The notes under the pieces were generated by a model, which saw only the letters and a list, made by a program, of their open reading frames with translations, searched no databases and was not told where the DNA came from. This document shows positions 58,271-64,000 of a stretch of DNA of 64,000 nucleotides, in pieces (the first letter of the stretch is position 1; each line of letters starts with the position of its first letter). This DNA is from Humibacter sp. RRB41 (lineage in GTDB: Bacteria > Actinomycetota > Actinomycetes > Actinomycetales > Microbacteriaceae). The stretch spans positions 1-64,000 of the forward strand of contig NZ_JAKWJQ010000007.1 in the NCBI RefSeq assembly GCF_022761015.1, given 5' to 3'. The translations under genes and the position numbers were made by a program.

Positions 58271-59554
58271 TCAGCGCAAGTACAGCTCCACCACCGGCAC
58301 CGCGACATCCGGCCGGCGCACCGGCAGGGTGAGCGTCAGCGTGCCGGCGGGCTGCCCGCCCTGCGACATGTTCTGCGCCGTGGCGTTCGGGTCGATGACC
58401 CGCATGCCCAGCTCCGATGCGTCGTTCAGCAGTTGCGCGTACTCGACGTGCTCGGCGAGGCCCGGCAGGTGCAGTGTCTCGAACGGCCATGCGAAGAGGT
58501 GTGCGTAGAGCCGGTCTCCGCGTTGCGTGTAACGGATGTCGGTGGGCGGCGTGAACGAACTGCGCCCGGCGCCGTAGATGGATCGCGAGTGCAGGCGCAT
58601 CCATTCGCCGATCCCGTCGAGCGACTCGAGAGCGTGCTCGTCGAACGCGCCGCGACCGTTCGGGCCGACGTTGAGAAGCAGGTTGCCGCCCTTGGCGACG
58701 CCGTCGATCAGCATGCGCACGAGCATCCCGACGTCTTTGTAGTCGGTGTTGTCGCGGTCGTAGCCCCAGCTTCCGTTCAGTGTTTGGCACGCCTCCCACA
58801 GCACAGGCTTGCCGCCGACCTCGAGCGGAGAATCGGGCTGGTACTGCTCGGGCGTGACGAGATCGCCAGGGATGCCGAGGCGATCGTTGACCAGGATGCC
58901 CGGCTGCAGCTCGCGCACCATCGTGAGCAACTGCTCCGACGCCCAGTCCTCAGCGCCCTTCGCACCCCAGACGACGGGCTCGTGGTTCACCGCGTAGGAG
59001 AAGTCGAAGAACAGGTAGTCGACGCGGCCGTAGCGGGTGAGCAGCTCGCGCACCTGGCCGTGCAGATAGTCCCGATAGCGCGCCAGGTCGCGCTCCTCGT
59101 TGACCGCGGCGGCGTTCGGATCGTCCCGCTGCGGGTGGAATCCGTCGATTGTGAAGTCGGGGTGGTGCCAGTCGAGAAGCGAGTGGTAGAAACCGACCTT
59201 GAGGCCGGCATCCCGAACCGCCTCGACGAACTCGGCGACGACATCGCGACCGAACGGCGAGGTGGTGACCTTGTAGTCGGTGAGGTCGGAGTCCCACAGG
59301 CAGAAGCCGTCGTGGTGCTTCGTGGTGAGCACCACGTACTTCATGCCTGCGGCCTTTGCGGCGGCGGCCCATTCCCGTGCGTCGAAGAGGTCGGGATCGA
59401 AGTGGCGGGCGTAGCGCTCGTACTGCTCAGCCGACATCCGTTCCCGGTTCATCAGCCACTCGTGGCGTGCACCGAGCGCATAGACGCCCCAGTGGATGAA
59501 CATGCCGAAGCGGTTGTACGTGAACCAGGCCGACTGCTCGGTCGTGGCTGTCAT
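58271..59554 (-). CDS. GH29 alpha-L-fucosidase
   Basis: A 427-residue glycoside hydrolase family 29 protein. The start region WFTYNRFGMFIHWGVYALGARHEWLMNRERM is typical, followed by AAGMKYVVLTTKHHDGFCLWDS, and the nucleophile region VDYLFFDFSY (Asp). GNLLLNVGPNGRGAF and the C-terminal half fit the family. No signal peptide, so it acts inside the cell on imported fuco-oligosaccharides or related alpha-L-sugars. Converges on the ABC exporter with a seven-base gap. Confidence 0.9.
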   Translation of the reverse strand: MTATTEQSAWFTYNRFGMFIHWGVYALGARHEWLMNRERMSAEQYERYARHFDPDLFDAREWAAAAKAAGMKYVVLTTKHHDGFCLWDSDLTDYKVTTSPFGRDVVAEFVEAVRDAGLKVGFYHSLLDWHHPDFTIDGFHPQRDDPNAAAVNEERDLARYRDYLHGQVRELLTRYGRVDYLFFDFSYAVNHEPVVWGAKGAEDWASEQLLTMVRELQPGILVNDRLGIPGDLVTPEQYQPDSPLEVGGKPVLWEACQTLNGSWGYDRDNTDYKDVGMLVRMLIDGVAKGGNLLLNVGPNGRGAFDEHALESLDGIGEWMRLHSRSIYGAGRSSFTPPTDIRYTQRGDRLYAHLFAWPFETLHLPGLAEHVEYAQLLNDASELGMRVIDPNATAQNMSQGGQPAGTLTLTLPVRRPDVAVPVVELYLR

Positions 59555-59585
59555 GTCTGGATGCCTCCCCTGTCTGATGGCCCGA

Positions 59586-61136
59586 TCAATGCAGACTCAC
59601 TCGCTTCGGCAGCGCGAACACGAGCAGGAACGCGGCGACCGCGAAGACGGCGCTCGTCATCATCGCGAGAGCGGCGCCGTGGCCGAACGCAGTGGCGAGG
59701 TTCTGATCGACGTATTGTGTGATCGCGTGCTTGATGGCATCCGCTCCGCCCGCCGCGTGTTGCTGAGCGATCTTCGCGGTCTCCGCCTTGCTCGGGGCGA
59801 AGGAACTCGGCAGTTGTCCGAACAGGATGCTGCCGATCACCGCGATGCCGATCGCCGACCCGACACGCTGAACGGTCTGGATGACGCCGCTGGCTGCACC
59901 GGCCTCCGAGTTGTCCACGGTCGACACGATGAAGCGCGCGTTCGGCGCGATGAAGAGTCCGCTGCCGAACCCCGCGACGAAGAGCGGGACGAGCAGGTCC
60001 CAGTTGACGAGGTCGGTGGTGGGCGCCAGCCAGAGGATCAGCCACAGCGAGACGAGACCCAACGCCACGAGACCCGTGCCAAGGCTGAGCACGTTGCGGC
60101 CCATCCTGACGGCGAGCCGGTCGCTCAGTGCGGCGCCGACGATGTTGCCGATGGAGAACGGCAGCGACACGAGCCCCGATTCCAGGGCGGTGTGCTGCAG
60201 ACCGGCCTGCCAGAGCAGGGAGATCGTGAAGAAGATGCTCGTGAACGCCGCGAAGTAGACGAACGCGAGCAGTACGCCCCCGGTGAACTGCGGATGGGAG
60301 AACAGGTGAGGCGGCACGAGCGGCTCGGCATCCGTCTTCGCGACGTGTCTCTCCCAGAACGCGAACAGCACGAGCAGCACGACGCCGCCGGCGAGGCTCA
60401 GGAACGTCCAGACCGGCCAGCCGAGATCCTCGCCCTCGATGAGCGGAACCAGCAGGGCGACCATGCCGGCGATGGCGAGCAGGAGGCCGAAGGCATCCGT
60501 CGAGAGGCGCTTGCCCTCTGCGCCGCCTGGCACGAGCAGGATGCCTGCGACGATCACGAGCACGCCGATCGGAGCGTTCACGAAGAAGATGGAGCGCCAT
60601 CCCTCGGCCTCGCCGAACGCCTGGATGAGCAGCCCGCCGACGATCGGCCCGAGCGCAGTGCCGACGCCGATCACGGCGCCCATCAGGCCGAAGGCCCTTC
60701 CTCGGATGCGCGGCGGGAACATCAGCTGGATCAGGGATGCGACGGCCGGCACGTAGATACCGCCTCCGACGCCCTGCACGACCCTGGCGATCACGAGCTC
60801 CGTGCTCGACTGGGCGAGGCCGCACCACACGCTCGCGAGCGTGAACACCGCGACACCGATCACGAAGATCCACTTGTGGCCGAACCGGTCGCCGATCCGA
60901 CCGGCGGGAATGAGCAGCAGTCCGAATGCCAGCGCGTAGCCCGAGATCACCCACGACAGCGTCGCTTCGTTCGCGTTCAGGCTCGTGCGGATGGTCTGCA
61001 GCGCCACGTTGACGATGCTCGTGTCGAGCAGTGCCATGAACATGCCGGCCAGGAGCACGACGAGCGCCCACCAGGCGCGTCTGCTCACCGTCGTGCCGGA
61101 CGGGTCGGGGGAGAGCGTGAATCCAGCGGATGCCAT
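59586..61136 (-). CDS. MFS drug exporter, DHA2 family (14 helices)
   Basis: A 516-residue transporter with about 14 transmembrane helices of the EmrB/QacA type. Marks are MFMALLDTSIVNVALQTIRTSL (motif D1), GRIGDRFGHKWIF (motif A), ARVVQGVGGGIYVPAVASLI and GLMGAVIGVGTALGPIVGGLLIQAFGEAEGWRSIFFVNAPIG (motif C). Likely multidrug/H+ antiport. ATG 61136 with GAAAGG upstream. The gene ends 31 bases before the fucosidase start on the same strand. Confidence 0.9.
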   Translation of the reverse strand: MASAGFTLSPDPSGTTVSRRAWWALVVLLAGMFMALLDTSIVNVALQTIRTSLNANEATLSWVISGYALAFGLLLIPAGRIGDRFGHKWIFVIGVAVFTLASVWCGLAQSSTELVIARVVQGVGGGIYVPAVASLIQLMFPPRIRGRAFGLMGAVIGVGTALGPIVGGLLIQAFGEAEGWRSIFFVNAPIGVLVIVAGILLVPGGAEGKRLSTDAFGLLLAIAGMVALLVPLIEGEDLGWPVWTFLSLAGGVVLLVLFAFWERHVAKTDAEPLVPPHLFSHPQFTGGVLLAFVYFAAFTSIFFTISLLWQAGLQHTALESGLVSLPFSIGNIVGAALSDRLAVRMGRNVLSLGTGLVALGLVSLWLILWLAPTTDLVNWDLLVPLFVAGFGSGLFIAPNARFIVSTVDNSEAGAASGVIQTVQRVGSAIGIAVIGSILFGQLPSSFAPSKAETAKIAQQHAAGGADAIKHAITQYVDQNLATAFGHGAALAMMTSAVFAVAAFLLVFALPKRVSLH

Positions 61137-61252
61137 GGCGCGCCTTTCGATCTGACGAGCGCTACGACGCGCGTATCGATCGTAGTCGTGCACCCGGGCA
61201 TCCGGCGTGGCCGACTACGCTTGCTCTACCTTCGCCAGATCCGGAGTTCCCC

Positions 61253-62215
61253 ATGCGAATCCTCGACTCCATCGACGACGCGCTCATCGCAGAGTTGCGT
61301 GCACAGAGCGAGTTCTTCTGGCTCGATCTCACGGCGCCGAGCGCCGCTCAGGTCGAGCACCTCGGCCAGCTGCTCGGCTTGCATCCGCTCGCCGTCGAAG
61401 ACAGTGTCAAGTTCGGGCAGCGGCCGAAGCTCGACACCTACGGAGACACGGCGCTGCTGGTGCTGCAAGGCGGAATCGAGTCTCAGCCGGAAGACGAGAA
61501 TCTGCACCCGCTGGAGGAGATCCATTGCCATCTGAGCGGTGATTTCATCGCCACCCTGCACCGCAACCCGTACGCGGAGCTGCAGAACCTCACCACCACC
61601 TTCTCGCATTCGCCGGCATCCAAGACCGAGCGTTACTACGTCTACAAGATCATCGATGTGGTGGCGGACAGCTATTTCCCGATCCTGGCCGACCTCGACG
61701 ACGAGATCAATGCGCTCGAGGATGCCATCGTCTCTGGCGCAGGACGCCGCGAGTTGGAGGAGACCTTCCGGCTCAAGCGTCTGCTGCTGAAGCTGCGCAA
61801 GGCGGTGGTGCCGATGCGGGATGTCTTCGCTCGCGAGATCGAGGTCATCGCCGACCTCGCCGGACTCGAGCCGGACAGCCACGATTACTTCCGCGACGTC
61901 TACGACCACTTGATCCGCATCACCGACGAGCTGGACTCGTACCACGAGATGGTCGCGGGCTGCACCGATCTCTATCTCTCGACGGTGGCGAACAAGCAGG
62001 GTGAGACATCCAAGCAGCTCGCGATCATCGCGTCGATCTTCCTTCCGCTGAGTTTTCTCACCGGGTTCTTCGGCATGAACTTCAGCTGGGAGGTCGGTCA
62101 CGTGCTGGTCGGTCCGTGGTCGTTCTTCCTGCTCGGCCTCGGGACGATGCTGGTGTCGGCGGGATTCATGTGGTGGTGGTTCCACCACAAGGGGTGGACC
62201 GGAAACGACGGGTGA
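61253..62215 (+). CDS. corA: CorA family magnesium/metal transporter
   Basis: A 320-residue CorA-type channel. A large N-terminal cytoplasmic domain includes FWLDLTAPSAAQVEHLGQLLGLHPLAVED, the long helix region is at about 160-250, and two C-terminal transmembrane helices follow with the selectivity motif GMN in FFGMNFSWE. It forms pentamers passing Mg2+ or Co2+. ATG 61253 with GGAG upstream; earlier in-frame codons to 61130 overlap the MFS start and are unlikely. Confidence 0.92.
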   Translation: MRILDSIDDALIAELRAQSEFFWLDLTAPSAAQVEHLGQLLGLHPLAVEDSVKFGQRPKLDTYGDTALLVLQGGIESQPEDENLHPLEEIHCHLSGDFIATLHRNPYAELQNLTTTFSHSPASKTERYYVYKIIDVVADSYFPILADLDDEINALEDAIVSGAGRRELEETFRLKRLLLKLRKAVVPMRDVFAREIEVIADLAGLEPDSHDYFRDVYDHLIRITDELDSYHEMVAGCTDLYLSTVANKQGETSKQLAIIASIFLPLSFLTGFFGMNFSWEVGHVLVGPWSFFLLGLGTMLVSAGFMWWWFHHKGWTGNDG

Positions 62216-62264
62216 GCACGCTCACCCGTGGACGGTGTCGGTGGGGCGCGCTAGCGTTCGGCCC

Positions 62265-62633
62265 ATGATCGGAACATGGGAGTCCCTCATTCTCGATTGC
62301 CCCGACCCCATCGCGCTCGGACACTTCTACGAACAGCTTCTGCCGATGCAGATCGTGGTCGAGGAGCCCGACTGGGTCGAGCTCGCTTCGGGGCCGGAAT
62401 CGAAACCGCTGCTCGTCTTCCAGAAGGTCGACGACGTGTACACGCCACCGCAGTGGCCTGGGCAAGAAGTACCTCAGCAGATGCACATCGACGTGCGGGT
62501 CGAAGACCTGGATGTCGGCGAAGCGCAGGTGCTCGCCCTCGGCGCAGTGAAGGCGGGGTCGGATCACGAGACGTTCCGGGTCTACCTCGACCCGGCGGGG
62601 CATCCGTTCTGCCTCATCGCCCCGACCGACTGA
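62265..62633 (+). CDS. VOC family (glyoxalase-like) protein
   Basis: A 122-residue vicinal-oxygen-chelate fold protein: WESLILDCPDPIALGHFYEQLL at the start, WVELASGPESKPLLVFQKVDD, QQMHIDVRVEDLDVGEAQVLALGAVK, and VYLDPAGHPFCLIAPTD at the end (metal His and Glu/Asp sites). Members act as lyases, dioxygenases or antibiotic-binding proteins. ATG 62265; a GTG 30 bases upstream is possible. Single gene. Confidence 0.83.
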   Translation: MIGTWESLILDCPDPIALGHFYEQLLPMQIVVEEPDWVELASGPESKPLLVFQKVDDVYTPPQWPGQEVPQQMHIDVRVEDLDVGEAQVLALGAVKAGSDHETFRVYLDPAGHPFCLIAPTD

Positions 62634-62657
62634 GCGCCGTCGTCGCCCGCCGCCGGG

Positions 62658-62963
62658 TCAGATGTCGAGTTCCACCTCGATGCCGACGTGCACCGTGTCG
62701 CCGAGGTCGACGTCTTCGCGCGTGCGGATCGACTTCTTGATGGCCAGAGCGTAGGTGCCGTCGGATTCGGGGAAGATCGAGGTCGACCAGCGTGACGAGC
62801 CGAGAGTGGCAGTGACCTTGATGGAGTTGAACCCGCCGCGCGGAAGCGGAGCATCGTCGAGTTCCTCGGAGATTTCGGCCGGCACGTGCGCGAACACCCA
62901 GAGTTCGCGCCGGGCCGCCCAGGGGACGAGCGTGGACTCGAACTCGTAGCGCATGCCGGCCAT
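62658..62963 (-). CDS. DUF1905 domain protein
   Basis: A 101-residue protein of the DUF1905 family (small beta-barrel): YEFESTLVPWAARRELWVFAHVPAEISEEL, GGFNSIKVTATLGSSRWSTSIFPESDGTYALAIKKSIRTREDVDLGDTVHVGIEVEL. Often found alone or fused to a YdeI-like domain. Function not established. The start at ATG 62963 gives the family's usual length; the longer reading to 63047 is unsupported. Convergent with the VOC gene. Confidence 0.8.
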   Translation of the reverse strand: MAGMRYEFESTLVPWAARRELWVFAHVPAEISEELDDAPLPRGGFNSIKVTATLGSSRWSTSIFPESDGTYALAIKKSIRTREDVDLGDTVHVGIEVELDI

Positions 62964-63061
62964 GCCCGAAGAATACCGGCGGCCGCCGACCTCCTTCCGG
63001 CACTGATCCGTGGCGAGACCCTGGCAGAACCCGGAAGTGCCTGCCACGGCCCGTCACGCTG

Positions 63062-64000
63062 CTACGCCCGGTAGTAGCGGTCGGCGACCGCGAGCGCCGT
63101 GTCGATGGCGTCCAGTCCGCGGCGCAGTTCGTCCTCGGTGATGACCAGCGGGGGCGCGACGTGCATCCGGTTGAAGTGTGTGAACGGCCAGACGCCGGCC
63201 GTCTTGCACGATGCGGCGACCTCGCCCATGGGTGTGGCATCCGCACCGCTCGCGTTGAACGGCACGAGCGGCTCGTGTGTCTCGCGATCGCGCACCAGTT
63301 CGAGCGCCCAGAACAGGCCGCGGCCTCGCACCTCGCCGAGCGAGGGGTGCGTTTCGAGCCATCCGGTGATCGTCGGCTCGACGACCCGTGAGCCGAGGTC
63401 GCGCACGCGCTGCAGGATGCCGTCCCTCTCGAACACCTCGAACGTCGCGATTCCGGCGGCACAGGCGAGGGGATGCCCGGAATACGTCAGGCCGCCCTGG
63501 AACGAGACGTCGTCGAAGAAGTGGGCGATGGCATCCGAGATCACGACGCCGCCGAGCGGCACGTACCCGGAATTGATGCCCTTCGCGAAGGTGATGAGGT
63601 CGGGTGTGACGTCGTAGGCATCCACCGCGAACCACTCGCCGACGCGGCCGAAGCCGACCATCACCTCGTCGGCGATGAACACGATGCCGTACCTGTCGCA
63701 CAGCTCGCGCACGCCCTGCAGGTAGCCGGGCGGCGGCATCAGCACACCGTTCGTGCCGATGATCGTCTCGAGCAGGATGGCCGCGACGGTCTGCGGGCCT
63801 TCGAGTGTGATCACCTGCTCGAGGTGCTCCAGCGCGCGCTGTCCCTCTTCGGCCTCGGAGGTGGCGTGGAACGCAGAGCGGTACGGGTACGGCCCGAAGA
63901 AGTGCGCGACCGAGCCGTCGGCATCGGGCTGGTTGGCCCAGCGGCGCGGATCGCCGGTGAGGGCGATGGCGGTGTTCGTGTTGCCGTGGTACGAGCGGTA
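63062..64000 (-). CDS. Class III aminotransferase, partial (start beyond window)
   Basis: The last 312 residues of a PLP aminotransferase; the frame is open to the right edge. Visible marks are YRSYHGNTNTAIALTGDPRRW, IAAILLETIIGTNGVLMPPPGYLQGVRELCDRYGI, FIADEVMVGFGRVGEWFAV (Asp cofactor contact) and the PLP lysine in ITFAKGINSGYVPLGG. Sequence type is near the aspartate aminotransferase/omega-transaminase group involved in amine or beta-amino acid metabolism. Downstream of it (on its strand) lies DUF1905. It may link with the polyamine theme of the window. Confidence 0.85.
   Translation of the reverse strand, partial: YRSYHGNTNTAIALTGDPRRWANQPDADGSVAHFFGPYPYRSAFHATSEAEEGQRALEHLEQVITLEGPQTVAAILLETIIGTNGVLMPPPGYLQGVRELCDRYGIVFIADEVMVGFGRVGEWFAVDAYDVTPDLITFAKGINSGYVPLGGVVISDAIAHFFDDVSFQGGLTYSGHPLACAAGIATFEVFERDGILQRVRDLGSRVVEPTITGWLETHPSLGEVRGRGLFWALELVRDRETHEPLVPFNASGADATPMGEVAASCKTAGVWPFTHFNRMHVAPPLVITEDELRRGLDAIDTALAVADRYYRA

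Noticed and set aside
1-64000. CRISPR array
   Set aside because: No regularly spaced repeat series of 23-47 bases was seen on either strand. The only tandem repeats are the short runs at 16568-16590 and 32764-32798.

Overview
The window reads as chromosome of a high-GC actinobacterium, most likely a Microbacteriaceae (Leifsonia/Microbacterium-like) species. The grounds are very high GC3, abundant GTG starts, constant use of gcatcc/ggatgc in Ala-Ser and Asp-Ala codons, F420-type and DyP/encapsulin genes, and dispersed palindromes of the CCGCTGGTCGAGTAGC type that end several genes. Genus cannot be fixed from sequence alone.

Left part (1-5854): a degenerate accessory island in a tRNA-Arg locus. 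A 34-bp direct repeat at 105-138 and 5821-5854 brackets about 5.7 kb. The right copy runs from the 3' half of a tRNA-Arg(ACG) into its terminator. Inside are an intact IS1249-like IS256-family insertion sequence (27-bp ends, 8-bp target duplication), several small genes of unknown function, two broken genes (one in-frame TGA, one frameshift), a lipoprotein, a small ORF overlapping a ClpP/SppA-fold SDH_sah protease, and two small membrane proteins. No integrase is visible.

Right part (5855-64000): ordinary chromosome with many catabolic and stress modules. In order: an opuC-type osmoprotectant ABC operon (6661-10310); an A-type Fe-S-like protein without cysteines; a TMEM175-like channel; an F420-type oxidoreductase; a DyP peroxidase with its encapsulin shell and a PEP-mutase/isocitrate-lyase-like protein (13371-16102); an SMP-30 hydrolase; a dicarboxylate symporter; a GH3 lipoprotein; an agmatine deiminase with an unusual acidic N-terminal repeat; and a LacI-linked divergent cluster (22344-28519). 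That cluster has an MHS transporter, a sugar-alcohol-type dehydrogenase and two copies of an unrecognised large/small protein pair. It is the best candidate here for an undescribed catabolic system.

Next comes a polyamine/GABA block: PucR regulator, gabT, gabD, putrescine oxidase and a PuuB-like oxidase. Agmatine deiminase upstream and class III aminotransferases at 51232 and 63062 fit the same theme (agmatine or putrescine to GABA to succinate). Further right are a secreted CHAP/PKD protein with a foldable leader, a multicopper oxidase operon, an ECF41 sigma factor facing an FAD oxidoreductase, a dipeptide-epimerase-like enolase, a TetR-controlled FAD monooxygenase, an AbiEi/DUF559-like protein, an ArsR-MFS pair, an ABC exporter behind a PadR-like palindrome, a GH29 fucosidase, a DHA2 exporter, CorA, and an aminotransferase cut by the window end.
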